Positions 8,641 through 17,988 of a stretch of DNA of 64,000 nt are shown here, piece after piece. The position numbers and the translations under genes were made by a program. Position 1 is the stretch's first letter; each line of letters starts with the position of its first letter. The notes beneath the pieces are model-generated. The model searched no databases, was not told the origin of the DNA, and saw only the letters and a program-made list of their open reading frames with translations. Source of the DNA: Granulicella sp. S190 (GTDB lineage: Bacteria > Acidobacteriota > Terriglobia > Terriglobales > Acidobacteriaceae). The stretch covers positions 408,219 to 472,218 of the forward strand of contig NZ_LMUD01000023.1 of assembly GCF_009766095.1 (NCBI RefSeq), read 5' to 3'.

Positions 8641-11058
8641 ATGCATATTTTCGGCGTTGGTCTTCGACTGCTCGTTGCATTCCTCATTGCGAACTCGGCG
8701 CTTATGGCACAGCCGAAGGCTGCGACCGCACCCATGAATCCGGCATTGGAAGCAGCGAAGTGGAGCGCCTTCTGGATCGAATGCCCAGATGCCCCGCAGA
8801 AGGATCCCGGAATCTTCTACTTCCGGAGAGAGCTCATCCTCAGCACCGTACCCGCGCATTTCTGGGTACATGTCAGTGCGGATAACCGCTTTCAGCTCCA
8901 CGTAAATGGAACGTATGCAGGCGAAGGACCTGCACGCGGCGACCTCTTCCACTGGCGGTTCGAGACTTTCGATCTTGCTCCTTTTCTACATTCCGGCAAG
9001 AATGTTTTGGCTGCCGTGGTTTGGAACTTTGGCAGCCGCGCGCCAGTAGCTCAAATAAGCAACCGCACCGGGTTCCTGCTTCAAGGCGATACCGAATCGG
9101 AGGCGATCGCCAATACCGGCACAACCTGGCGAGTCAGACAAGAGCCAGGCCGCAGCCTTGACGATGGCAGTGTAATGAGGGGCTATTTTGGCGCAGGCCC
9201 AGGCGAGAGGGTCGATGGCCGCAACTTCGATTGGAGCTGGGATCAGCCTGGAGATATCAACTCCTGGCAGATGCCGAAGACCATCGGCAGGGGCGCTACT
9301 CGCGAAGCACAGGATGGGGATAACAGCTGGGGCCTTGTCGCAGACTCGCTTCCAGCGATGGAGCACCGGAAGGTCGCTGCCGGTACGATGGTTCGCGCTG
9401 AAGGATTACCGACCTCTTCCACCTTCCCGATGCAGCCACTGGAGGTTCCTGCTAACGCGCATGTGACACTTCTGCTAGACAACAGCGTGCTGCAGACGGC
9501 GTATCCGGAGCTAACTGTAACCGGGGGGAAGGATGCCGTTATCCATGTCACTTATGCTGAAGCTCTCTATGACGCTGAGGGGCACAAGGGAAACCGCAAT
9601 GAGATTGCTGGCCGCCACATCGAAGGCCTAAGCGATGAGTTTATTGCCGATGGCGGCAGTGCGCGCAGCTTTCAGCCGCTGTGGTGGCGCACATGGCGTT
9701 ATCTGCAGATCGATGTGACCACCAAATCAACTCCTCTACGCCTGGACAAGCTTGTTGCCTGGTTTACTGCGTATCCATTCGACACCAAGGCGAGGATTGT
9801 TGGAGATATTCCCGACCTGACGAAGGTTTGGGAGACGGGATGGCGCACGGCGCGGCTATGCGCGCATGAGACCTATATGGACGCTCCTTATTGGGAGCAG
9901 TTGCAATACGTTGGCGATACACGAATCCAGGCGCTCATCTCCTATGCCATGACGGGGGACAGCCGTCTCGCGAGACAAGCGATCACAAACATCGATGCTT
10001 CGCGAACAATGGAGGGTATAACCCAGAGCCGCTATCCTTCAGGATCACCACAGTTCATCCCGACGTTTTCGTTGCTATGGATAGATATGTTGCATGATTA
10101 CTGGCTTTATGTCGATGATCTATCACTAGTCCGCGAGACCTTACCGCATACCCGTACGGTGATCGACTGGTATGCCGCGCGACTTCGGTCTGATGGTTTG
10201 GTGGGAAAGGTTAAATGGTGGGAGTTTGCCGATTGGACGAGCGGTTATGAATACGGCGTTCCACCGCAGGACGTAGACGGCGGCTCGGCACTGATCACGT
10301 TGCAGTTTATTGAGGCTCTCAAAGATGCCGGTGAGCTTGAGTCGAAGTACGGAAGCCAAGAGCGTGCGGCACATTACAAACAGATGGCGGCAAAGGCTTC
10401 CGATGCGCTCAATCGTCTGAACTGGGATGAGCATTACGGAGCCTACGCCGACACCCCAGCGAAAAAAAGCTATAGCCAGCATGCGAATATTCTTGCGGTA
10501 TGGCTCGATGTTGCGCCTCGTGCGCAACAGGCGCTTATTCTGCGAAGAGTGCTCGCGTCCAACGAAACAAGCGAAGCCACACTAGGTAGCAAACCAGTGC
10601 CTCGCATGTCGCAGGTCAGCTACTATTTCCGTTTCTATCTCACCCGCGCTCTCGAGCATGCAGGGATGGCTGATCTCTATCTTGATCAACTGACTCCGTG
10701 GCGTGACATGCTGAAGCTGGGATTGAGCACGTGGGCAGAGAATCCCGAACCTGCTCGTTCAGACTGCCATGCCTGGAGCGCGAGTCCCAACTATGATCTG
10801 CTTACCGTTGTTGCTGGTATCCGGCCAGCAGCTCCTGCATTCGCGCGTGTTCGCATAGAACCGCATCTCGGCAAGCTCACGAATCTCGATGCAACGATGC
10901 CTAGTGTACATGGGGATATTCACGCGACTTACAAACTCAGCGGAGATGGCTGGTTAGCTGCGGTGACTCTGCCTAAAGGCCTCACAGGAGAGTTTCTCTG
11001 GAAAGGGAAGCTTACTTCCTTGCATGACGGGGAGCAGACTCTCCACCTCGCTAGATAG
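8641..11058 (+). CDS. Alpha-L-rhamnosidase, GH78 type, exported
   Basis: 805 aa with a signal peptide (MHIFGVGLRLLVAFLIANSALMAQ). The start at 8641 is preceded by AAGGAG at ideal spacing. The N-terminal half holds beta-sandwich carbohydrate-binding modules (FRRELILSTVPAHFWVHVSADNRF pattern), the middle an (alpha/alpha)6 barrel, and the C-terminus the usual beta-sandwich ending in RVRIEPHLGKL. The GH78 acid motif appears in the variant form D414-APYWE419-QLQYVGD426, matching D-x-P-x-x-E-x-x-x-x-x-GD of inverting rhamnosidases. It should release terminal alpha-L-rhamnose from a polysaccharide or glycoside in the periplasm or outside the cell. It is co-transcribed with the SGNH esterase. Confidence 0.9.
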   Translation: MHIFGVGLRLLVAFLIANSALMAQPKAATAPMNPALEAAKWSAFWIECPDAPQKDPGIFYFRRELILSTVPAHFWVHVSADNRFQLHVNGTYAGEGPARGDLFHWRFETFDLAPFLHSGKNVLAAVVWNFGSRAPVAQISNRTGFLLQGDTESEAIANTGTTWRVRQEPGRSLDDGSVMRGYFGAGPGERVDGRNFDWSWDQPGDINSWQMPKTIGRGATREAQDGDNSWGLVADSLPAMEHRKVAAGTMVRAEGLPTSSTFPMQPLEVPANAHVTLLLDNSVLQTAYPELTVTGGKDAVIHVTYAEALYDAEGHKGNRNEIAGRHIEGLSDEFIADGGSARSFQPLWWRTWRYLQIDVTTKSTPLRLDKLVAWFTAYPFDTKARIVGDIPDLTKVWETGWRTARLCAHETYMDAPYWEQLQYVGDTRIQALISYAMTGDSRLARQAITNIDASRTMEGITQSRYPSGSPQFIPTFSLLWIDMLHDYWLYVDDLSLVRETLPHTRTVIDWYAARLRSDGLVGKVKWWEFADWTSGYEYGVPPQDVDGGSALITLQFIEALKDAGELESKYGSQERAAHYKQMAAKASDALNRLNWDEHYGAYADTPAKKSYSQHANILAVWLDVAPRAQQALILRRVLASNETSEATLGSKPVPRMSQVSYYFRFYLTRALEHAGMADLYLDQLTPWRDMLKLGLSTWAENPEPARSDCHAWSASPNYDLLTVVAGIRPAAPAFARVRIEPHLGKLTNLDATMPSVHGDIHATYKLSGDGWLAAVTLPKGLTGEFLWKGKLTSLHDGEQTLHLAR

Positions 11059-11074
11059 CGGGAATTCTACTCAA

Positions 11075-11300
11075 TCACTTCACTGCTGAGCCTGGAGGCG
11101 GAAGAGCGGTATCAAGGAACTTCCATATTTCACGAAAGGCGCGGAGGGTTTGTTCGTCCGAGTAGTTCCCGTGGTCCCCTCCTGGTATTGTGACCAATTC
11201 ATTCTTTACCCAGCCTGATTTAGAGCGGTTTGCAGTTTGATGGCCTGGGAGTAGGGCACCACGGAATCGTGGTGGAAGATGCCGCTTGTAACAAGGAAGC
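11075..11300 (-). pseudogene. Remnant of an alpha/beta hydrolase (C-terminal end, frameshifted)
   Basis: The minus strand reads HHDSVVPYSQAIKLQTALNQAG, then shifts frame and continues WVKNELVTIPGGDHGNYSDEQ to a stop. Together these match the C-terminal part of prolyl-oligopeptidase/BD-FAE-type esterases: the catalytic Asp in HxDxxVP and the catalytic His in GGxHG. The nucleophile domain is absent and the frame breaks between the two pieces, so this is a decayed fragment. Its position inside the sugar locus suggests another esterase was once part of it. Confidence 0.7.
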
Positions 11301-11329
11301 AGAAATCCAAGCAAAGTTTTAGCAATGCG

Positions 11330-11343
11330 ATCTCATTTGAGAT
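11330..11343. promoter_or_regulatory. Palindrome ATCTCATTTGAGAT upstream of lacI-type gene
   Basis: A 6-2-6 palindrome, 78 bp before the regulator start; a second shorter one, TTCGACTTCGAA, lies at 11388-11399. Neither matches the TGGTA operator family. They might serve control of the regulator itself, or terminate the remnant-side transcript. Confidence 0.3.
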
Positions 11344-11421
11344 TAATCAGTGCTTGTATGTTGGTGGCAGCATGACCGGATGAAGTGTTCGACTTCGAAA
11401 GCATTAGTTTATAAAGGAACA

Positions 11422-12444
11422 ATGGCACGAGCGAAACGATCCACCTTAGTCGATGTTGCCCGTGAGGCCGGCGTAGGAACCACGACTGTGTCGCGTGTGA
11501 TCAACGGCGGCCATTATGTCGAAGCTAAAACGCTAGCGCGGGTTCGTGCCGTGATGACCCGCCTCGGCTATCAGCCAAATCAGGCGGCACGCGCGTTGAA
11601 AGGGGAGAGAACTAACACCCTGGGATTGATCATTCCTTCTTTGAAAGATGTGTTCTTCGCAAGCGTCGCAGATATAGCTCAAAAGATGACGCGGAAGAAC
11701 AACTATGTATTGATACTTTTAGTATCTGATGATGACGCCGATCAAGAGATTGCTGAGCTCGATGTCTTCCAGAGCCACCGAGTTGATGGGCTTTTGATCG
11801 TTCCGCCGAGGAAGCAGACGCGGGAGTTCCTTGCCAGCGTGAAGAAATTGTCTGTGCCCCTGGTGGCCATTGACCGACCGCTATTGGATCCTCGCGCCTC
11901 GAGTGTTGTGGCGAACAACTACGAGGCGGCGCGGGCGGCAACTCAGCATCTGATTGAGCACGGACGAAAAAATATACTCTGCGTCGGTGGAGACCCCGAG
12001 CTTTACACGATCAAGGAACGTCTCAGGGGATACGAAGAGGTGATGCGCGCCAATGGGTTAACGCCGCGAAGCATCATGCACATCAATAGTACGGAGAATG
12101 CAAAATCTAACCTACTCCCTCTTCTTTCAGAGCGAAAGGGAAGGATCGACGCAGTATTTGCCCTCTACAATATTGCGACAGTCTTCACCTATGAGACGGT
12201 TTTGAATATGGGCCGCCAAATTCCAGACGATGTCGCGCTATTGGGTTTCGACGACTTCGATCTCTCTTCGAAGCTCCGCCCCACCATATCGGTGGTACGT
12301 CAACCTGTCGATGAACTTGGAGCTGCAGCAATTCAACTCCTCTTCAACCGACTTGCAGGGGGCACCGATGCTACATTCCATCTCCAGATTGGCACCAGTC
12401 TCGTCTTGCGCGAATCTTGTGGGTGTCCTAAGGCGCCTCTCTAA
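11422..12444 (+). CDS. LacI-family transcriptional regulator
   Basis: 340 aa. The ATG at 11422 is chosen because GGAAC precedes it and because the LacI helix-turn-helix then starts at the N-terminus (STLVDVAREAGVGTTTVSRVING, about 7-30), with the hinge helix region NQAARALKG. The sugar-binding PBP1-like domain follows: NTLGLIIPSLKDVFF, DGLLIVPP, VALLGFDDFDLSSKLRPTISVVRQP. The family usually releases its operator on binding a sugar. It sits in the centre of the sugar locus, and the four TGGTAnCGnTACCA-like palindromes with central CG nearby are the natural candidates for its sites. The effector is unknown. Confidence 0.92.
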   Translation: MARAKRSTLVDVAREAGVGTTTVSRVINGGHYVEAKTLARVRAVMTRLGYQPNQAARALKGERTNTLGLIIPSLKDVFFASVADIAQKMTRKNNYVLILLVSDDDADQEIAELDVFQSHRVDGLLIVPPRKQTREFLASVKKLSVPLVAIDRPLLDPRASSVVANNYEAARAATQHLIEHGRKNILCVGGDPELYTIKERLRGYEEVMRANGLTPRSIMHINSTENAKSNLLPLLSERKGRIDAVFALYNIATVFTYETVLNMGRQIPDDVALLGFDDFDLSSKLRPTISVVRQPVDELGAAAIQLLFNRLAGGTDATFHLQIGTSLVLRESCGCPKAPL

Positions 12445-12559
12445 TCGAAACGCTCATTCCTCGCGCCACGCTAGTCGCGATCAATCGATCGTCATCTGAA
12501 GGGTGGAGAATCTTTTGACATGAGACTTCGTCATGGGGTAGTTTTGCACTGTCGCTGTA

Positions 12560-12573
12560 TGGAACCGATACCA
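12560..12573. promoter_or_regulatory. LacI-type operator 2 (TGGAACCGATACCA)
   Basis: Second copy of the operator pattern, 12 of 14 bases matching a perfect palindrome, 189 bp before the esterase gene at 12762. The remainder of this 317-bp gap shows no gene. Confidence 0.65.
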
Positions 12574-12761
12574 TCGTTGTAATGGGAGAACCGTTTGAAA
12601 TCCATGATCGAGAGAGCGCCGCAGCCGCAGCTTGCCCTTCTGGGGTTCAATACTATCCATCCTGAAAGCCTCGCCGCGTCTCCTATTAGCCTGATTTGTT
12701 ATAGGTACGCTTCAAGCACACTCTTGTCGAAGTCACATCACTTCTCCACAAGGAGTGATTG

Positions 12762-13718
12762 GTGAAATTAGCAAAACACCATGTTGGTGCGCTGGTCGAT
12801 CTCGATCCTGCATGTCTGAAGTTGATTGAGGAAAACGCAGGAGCCCTACCCCCTGAACGATTATCCATCGACGAAGCCAGAGCTGAGATGCGATTTGGGC
12901 AAGACACCTTATGGACGGACTACCCGGTCTTCTGCGAGCGAATAACACATGCAGGTTGCCAGATTGATCTGATCCGATCACACAGCGCGCCTGCCATCAG
13001 TCCTGTTGTGTTTTTTTTCCACGGAGGAGGCTGGGTTATGGGCGATCGGCAGACACATGCCTACCTGATTGCCGAGCTCGCCGTGCGCTCGAAACTTGTA
13101 ATTGCTTCGGTTGCTTATCCCCTGGCTCCTGAGGTCCAATTCCCTCATAACCTTGAAGCTGCCTATGCCGCCGTAAAAAAGGTTCTTTCTGCCGCGGGGG
13201 ATCTTCGTTTGCAACGATCTCGCTTCGCTTTTGTCGGCGATAGCGCCGGAGGCAATCTGGCGGCTGCGCTCACTTTGAAGGCGAAGCAAGAGAGTGACCC
13301 ACAGCCGGCGTTGCAAGTTCTGCTCTATCCAGTCTTATCTGCGTCTATGGATACCGAAAGCTACGAGTCATTCGGAGACACACTCAATCTAACGAGATCA
13401 ACGATGAGATGGTTCTGGAATCAGTACGTCCCAGAACCATCCCATCGTTCCCATCCATTAGCTTCGCTGTGCCTTGCATCAGACGTTGATCTTGTGGGCT
13501 TGGCGCCCGCTCTCATTCTTACCAGTGAGTTTGACATACTTAGGGACGAGGGCGAAGCGTACGCGAAGCGTCTTCGCCGAGTTGGTGTCCCAGTAACCGC
13601 TTTGCGAAGTCTGGGCATGTTGCATGGGTTTCTCGTGGTTGAGAACTTGGCCAAGACTAAAACAGGCGACATGGTTTTGCAGCTCGTTGCCAATGAATTG
13701 ACAAGAGCCTTAGCTTAG
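12762..13718 (+). CDS. Alpha/beta hydrolase, HSL/acetyl-esterase family
   Basis: 318 aa, no signal peptide, so probably cytosolic. The GTG at 12762 follows AGGAG (12751-12755); a TTG directly before it is an alternative. Hormone-sensitive-lipase family hallmarks: oxyanion motif H87-GGG, nucleophile elbow GD-S161-AGGN, Asp in EF-D258-ILRDEG, and H288 in LHGF. These enzymes hydrolyse short acyl esters. Together with the LacI operator upstream, it could deacylate imported oligosaccharides. Followed by the propeller gene 80 bp downstream. Confidence 0.87.
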   Translation: MKLAKHHVGALVDLDPACLKLIEENAGALPPERLSIDEARAEMRFGQDTLWTDYPVFCERITHAGCQIDLIRSHSAPAISPVVFFFHGGGWVMGDRQTHAYLIAELAVRSKLVIASVAYPLAPEVQFPHNLEAAYAAVKKVLSAAGDLRLQRSRFAFVGDSAGGNLAAALTLKAKQESDPQPALQVLLYPVLSASMDTESYESFGDTLNLTRSTMRWFWNQYVPEPSHRSHPLASLCLASDVDLVGLAPALILTSEFDILRDEGEAYAKRLRRVGVPVTALRSLGMLHGFLVVENLAKTKTGDMVLQLVANELTRALA

Positions 13719-13798
13719 ATGCTCACTACTTGGAGTGAATCTGGGGTGGGGCCTGAGTTCGAGCAACTGCAGCATCTTCCTTCTAGGATCTTAGAAAA

Positions 13799-14893
13799 AT
13801 GCGAATCGCTTCCTGGCTCTTTTCCGCACTGCTCATGCTGTCCTCCCTCTCTCGAGCATCTGTTTGTACTCCGCATTTTGCACCGGAACAAAATAAAGAA
13901 CTAGGTTGGCAAGGTGGAGATGCGGCTTATTCCATTCCGTTGAATGACGGGCGTAGTGTCTGGATCTTCGGCGACACCCTCTATGGGGAGCAACGAGTGG
14001 TTCACGGTACTGAGCCGCGGATGGTTCATAACAGTCTCGGTATCTCGACCTGCGATGCGAACGGAGACTGGCATCTCCAGTACGTGATAAGGCACGATGC
14101 GGAGGGACATGCCCAAAGCTATTTCTCTCCAGCGAATCCTCGCCACTGGTATTGGGCGATGGATGGTTTCGTCGCACAAGGAGATCTGTGGGTCTTACTT
14201 CTTTGCGTTGAGCCTGCAACCTCTCCTGCTCCCGCTGCCATGAACTTCAAAACATGTGGATCGGATCTCGCTCAGCTGAGTCACCTCGACCGCGGTCCCC
14301 AATCCTGGGATGTCAAGATCCACAGTCTTGTTCCCGATGGAATAGGGGCTTATCCATCAGCTACAGCCGTCGTGCATGATAACTTCGCCTACTTGTTTGC
14401 AATCTATGAGTCTGGAAAGCGTCCTCTAGTAGCAGCACGAATTCCACTGACCGGCCTTGACCAGCCTGCCTCCAATCTTCAATATCTCGCGTCGGACGGC
14501 GTTTGGAAAAAAGGTTTCATGCCGAAAAATGCTCAAAAGATTATGGAGTTGGGGAGTACTGAGCTTTCGATTCGATATCACCCAGAGCTAAAGCAGTGGA
14601 GAGCCGTCATGTTTGAACCGAGCGGATTCTCCGACAAAATCCTTATGCGAACCGCCCCTGAACTCACAGGCCCTTGGACAGACGGACAGTTTATCTATAA
14701 TGTACCCGAGATGTCCCCTGGGCCCACACGAGACAAGAACACGTTTTGCTATGCAGCAAAGGAACATCCGGAGTTTGAGCAAAAAGGACAACTCCTATTT
14801 ACGTATGTGTGCAACACGATGGACGTCCCTTCGCTCGCCACCAACACAAAGATCTATCTCCCGCAGGTAGTCACAATGCCTATGCCGCGATAA
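13799..14893 (+). CDS. Secreted beta-propeller protein, DUF5005/DUF4185-like
   Basis: 364 aa with a signal peptide (MRIASWLFSALLMLSSLSRAS). Repeated blade-like sequence (GRSVWIFGDTLYGEQ, HWYWAMDGFVAQGDLWVLL, ELSIRYHPELKQWRAVMFEP, ILMRTAPELTGPWT) resembles five-bladed propeller families related to GH43/GH32-like folds, annotated DUF4185/DUF5005. The 'GPW' and 'IFGDT' signatures support this. I see no certain catalytic triad. It may bind or cleave glycans outside the cytoplasm. It probably shares a transcript with the upstream esterase and ends 77 bp from the convergent GH38-like gene. Confidence 0.7.
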   Translation: MRIASWLFSALLMLSSLSRASVCTPHFAPEQNKELGWQGGDAAYSIPLNDGRSVWIFGDTLYGEQRVVHGTEPRMVHNSLGISTCDANGDWHLQYVIRHDAEGHAQSYFSPANPRHWYWAMDGFVAQGDLWVLLLCVEPATSPAPAAMNFKTCGSDLAQLSHLDRGPQSWDVKIHSLVPDGIGAYPSATAVVHDNFAYLFAIYESGKRPLVAARIPLTGLDQPASNLQYLASDGVWKKGFMPKNAQKIMELGSTELSIRYHPELKQWRAVMFEPSGFSDKILMRTAPELTGPWTDGQFIYNVPEMSPGPTRDKNTFCYAAKEHPEFEQKGQLLFTYVCNTMDVPSLATNTKIYLPQVVTMPMPR

Positions 14894-14970
14894 CGATTCT
14901 TCTTGGATGCTGTCAGCGGGTAACCGCTTGCTTCTTCAAGCGAGAGAAGCCTGGTGCATAGTGTCGCCGT

Positions 14971-17673
14971 CTACCAGGTACAGCTTAGTGTCTGCAATCC
15001 GAACTGTGGAATGCGAAGATGTACTCCGGGGCGTCCGCCTTCAACAGTACGAATCTCAAGGTTCCGTTTACTCGTTCCATCCAGCTCGATGACGTCAACG
15101 TGCTTAGGCCTTGTTCCGAAAGTTACAACATGGTCAGCTTCAACGCTCTCCGCGTTGAAGAGACGCACTACCAGCTGCTCTTTTTCGACCAACATTGCGG
15201 AGACCTCAACGCCGGGACTATCAATCTGCATTAGCGAAAAGGAATTTTCGGTTTCGTCAGTTTTTCCATCCATCAACGCAGTGACCGGCGGCTCGCAGAA
15301 TCTGCTGTTTTCGCGGGATATACCTGCTCTTTCCCAGCCGCCTCGATGTGGAACGATCGCGTAACTAATCTTCTGCTCTCCCCTAAGAGGATGCTTTCCC
15401 CACCAAAATCCTCCTTCCCATGCCCAACCTAAAACGAGACCCAAAGGATGTTCAGGTCCTTGACTGTATGCGGTCGTATGGTCTGTCATCAACGCGATAC
15501 CGTAGCGTTCTTCCGCGTCCACGACGTCAACCCAATTGACTATGATGTTGTGTTTTATCTCATCCCATCGTTGGAAAAAAGTATCTGCGTTCCGGCTGCG
15601 GCACACATCAAAGGCAGCGTTCTTGTAGAGTGCGTTACTCCTAAACGACACAGGGAAGAGCGCCTGGAGCTTCCACCTGCCGTCGTTCTGAGAACGTCTT
15701 TGCTCACTGCTTCTATTCTCGGGTTTGATGTCCCAAGGGTCGCCGATCCAGGTATCCTGCTCGAAGATGAAGCCAACCTGAAAGTCGATACGTTGTTGTC
15801 CCTCCGCTATCGAAATTGTGGTGCGGTAAGGAATGCCGCCCACTTGGCCGCTGACTTCCACCGTCGCTCGCACGGGGCCACTCTCAATGATTTTTACCTG
15901 TGCTGGTGAATCAGTGCTGCTTCTCCAGCCTTGTTGTGAGATGAAGTAGCCTCTGTATTCGTTGAACGTGCGATCGGATTTAGCGTCGCAGAACTCGTAA
16001 TCAAGTTGTTTTGCCCAAAGATTGGTGATCGCGCCGCCTTTTTTCGGATCGATGCGAAGACGGTAAAGATCGCTCTCCATGACAGTCGTTCCGTCGATCT
16101 CGGTTGTCACCGAGACCTTTCCCTGCAAGTCCTTTGCGGCTTGCCTATACCTAGGAGTCAACCGATAGCTTGCGTAACCTATCGACGGCATCTTCGCGCG
16201 AAAGGAGACCACCGCATCATTGATTCCGTCTGTCGAACTAGATTTATCGCCTTTCTCGGGATAGATAGAGCGCGAGCGACTAAGTTCGCCCAGGACATCC
16301 TGGGAAAAATATCGTCTTGTAATGGATAACTGGCTGGGAATAATAGATCCCGAGGCATCTGTTACCTCGATGCCAGTAGTTCCGGGGTCAGTTGCCAGGG
16401 ATACTCTGACAAGATCGTCACGTTCGAAGGGTAGCGTGTTGATCGTTCGCACCCACTGGGCGCCCAGCGGGCTTTGGATAGGGTCCGCCTTGCCATGGCC
16501 TAGAGCAGAGGCTGCTCCTTGAATAATCTGTTCTGCCGATTGCTCGGCGTTGAGAGTATCCGAGGCAACTTGAAAAGCCCATGCCTGACGTCCTTGCCGT
16601 GTCGTCGCCGTGATCCATGCATCATGAGCTTGGCTCAGGAGCAAATCGTCCCACGCTTCGCGAAGCTCCTGTTCTGGCCACTGCGACGCGCCATGCATAA
16701 AGCCAATAGAAGCTACCTTCTCGGCGAGGATCAATCGGTTCTCTGCTGAACGAACCTGTTGAGCAACAGCTTGTAAGGTGGGATTGCCCCATGGAAGTGT
16801 TACAAGGATGTCTTCAATCCCGAAGTGCCAATCCTTTGCCGGCTTATCGGCGATCTTGTGGATGTACTCTTGCCATGTTGCGAATCGTACAAAGGGCTCA
16901 TTCACTCTAGGCTTTGCAGGCCAGCCCAGATCCTGAAAACACATTCCTGCCGGATGAGGTATTCCATTCTCGACGCATTTCGCGGCAAACTCTGCGGTTC
17001 CAACAATAGATTCGGTCTCAAAGACCTTTTGCAATCTCTCGACCGCATATCTCGGCACGGCGGTAATCGTACTTCCGTCAGATCCTACCCAATTGACTAG
17101 ATCAGCGTCGAATCCCGCTGAATAGCCACCCCATGCCGTGCTGGCGTCTCTCAAGACCGCTCCATCGAATTTGAGAGAGCGAAGGATCTGTGGCAGACAA
17201 GAAGCCCAGCAAGGTTCTTGAACCGCATAAGTCGTGACCGATGCAGACGGATATTGTTGATGAATTACCTGTAGTCCTCGCTGCAGCTGGCGAATGTTGC
17301 TCTCCCCGCCGATTGCCCATCCATACGGTTGAGCAAAGGTTCCTGCAACCATCTCAATCCGTCGATTCACGGAACGGTCAGCCAGGTAGGTTCCTAACTC
17401 TTCGAACGCCTGCGGATCCTCTCTTTTCAACGCCTCCCAAGAAGAAGGTTCGATATCCAGACTTAGCTTCCAACCTGTGAATCTTCTCATTGCGCTCAGG
17501 ATGTCTCGCCAACTCCCAGGCGGCATGTGACCTTTTATCCCTCCGTGGTAGCCATCCATGTAAAAGAGAGTTGGTGTGTCTCCGGCTCCTTTTAGGAGCG
17601 ACGTTCCAGCTTGCAACTTCGCGGTTGTGAGGCTGAGTGCAATCGTCTGGACAAATCTTCTTCGAGTAACCAT
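14971..17673 (-). CDS. Divergent GH38-like glycosidase, Tat-exported
   Basis: 900 aa from ATG 17673, which places a Tat motif (MVTRRRFVQTIAL) at the extreme N-terminus; a TTG at 17706 would extend it by 11 residues. The layout follows family-38 alpha-mannosidases: N-terminal catalytic-like domain (about 35-290), helical bundle with LLLSQAHDAW (H350 aligns with the zinc His of HHDA), then large beta domains. But the canonical HxHxDxGW start is replaced by DGYHGGIKGHM, and the segment equivalent to the nucleophile WQIDP reads VQEP (E153). Substrate and mechanism are therefore open. It is transcribed away from the TonB receptor with LacI operator 3 in its promoter region. Confidence 0.72.
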   Translation of the reverse strand: MVTRRRFVQTIALSLTTAKLQAGTSLLKGAGDTPTLFYMDGYHGGIKGHMPPGSWRDILSAMRRFTGWKLSLDIEPSSWEALKREDPQAFEELGTYLADRSVNRRIEMVAGTFAQPYGWAIGGESNIRQLQRGLQVIHQQYPSASVTTYAVQEPCWASCLPQILRSLKFDGAVLRDASTAWGGYSAGFDADLVNWVGSDGSTITAVPRYAVERLQKVFETESIVGTAEFAAKCVENGIPHPAGMCFQDLGWPAKPRVNEPFVRFATWQEYIHKIADKPAKDWHFGIEDILVTLPWGNPTLQAVAQQVRSAENRLILAEKVASIGFMHGASQWPEQELREAWDDLLLSQAHDAWITATTRQGRQAWAFQVASDTLNAEQSAEQIIQGAASALGHGKADPIQSPLGAQWVRTINTLPFERDDLVRVSLATDPGTTGIEVTDASGSIIPSQLSITRRYFSQDVLGELSRSRSIYPEKGDKSSSTDGINDAVVSFRAKMPSIGYASYRLTPRYRQAAKDLQGKVSVTTEIDGTTVMESDLYRLRIDPKKGGAITNLWAKQLDYEFCDAKSDRTFNEYRGYFISQQGWRSSTDSPAQVKIIESGPVRATVEVSGQVGGIPYRTTISIAEGQQRIDFQVGFIFEQDTWIGDPWDIKPENRSSEQRRSQNDGRWKLQALFPVSFRSNALYKNAAFDVCRSRNADTFFQRWDEIKHNIIVNWVDVVDAEERYGIALMTDHTTAYSQGPEHPLGLVLGWAWEGGFWWGKHPLRGEQKISYAIVPHRGGWERAGISRENSRFCEPPVTALMDGKTDETENSFSLMQIDSPGVEVSAMLVEKEQLVVRLFNAESVEADHVVTFGTRPKHVDVIELDGTSKRNLEIRTVEGGRPGVHLRIPQFGLQTLSCTW

Positions 17674-17721
17674 AAGTGAAATGACGTCCCCCCACTGCTC
17701 TGACAATCAATATGTTCTGAA

Positions 17722-17735
17722 TGGTAACGCTTCCA
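17722..17735. promoter_or_regulatory. LacI-type operator 3 (TGGTAACGCTTCCA)
   Basis: Operator palindrome 49 bp upstream of the GH38-like gene (minus strand), in the divergent promoter region shared with the TonB receptor. Confidence 0.62.
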
Positions 17736-17948
17736 ATAAACACCGACGTTAGCCGGAAGGAGCTTTTGCTGTCAAGGAGCTCTACAGTCGACTCTTTTTG
17801 TATTCCTGATCACAAGCCTGCTAGCTGGTCCAACCAGCTACGAAGGCAATACCTTGAGTTCTAGGCCATTGATTGCCTATCAAGCTTCAATCGCGCCACA
17901 ATCTTTGATTGACAAAAGCAGATCACAGTGGATAAAGTCTTGCCTTCA

Positions 17949-17962
17949 TGGTATCGCTACCA
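17949..17962. promoter_or_regulatory. LacI-type operator 4 (TGGTATCGCTACCA)
   Basis: Operator palindrome with both TGGTA/TACCA arms intact, 27 bp before the TonB receptor start, where bound repressor could block initiation. Together with site 3 it brackets the 315-bp divergent promoter region, which holds no gene. Confidence 0.7.
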
Positions 17963-17988
17963 TAAACCGTAGTCTCTGGAGACCAACG

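Noticed and set aside
13719..13904. Small plus-strand ORF after the esterase
   Set aside because: It overlaps the signal peptide of the propeller gene in another frame and has no support.
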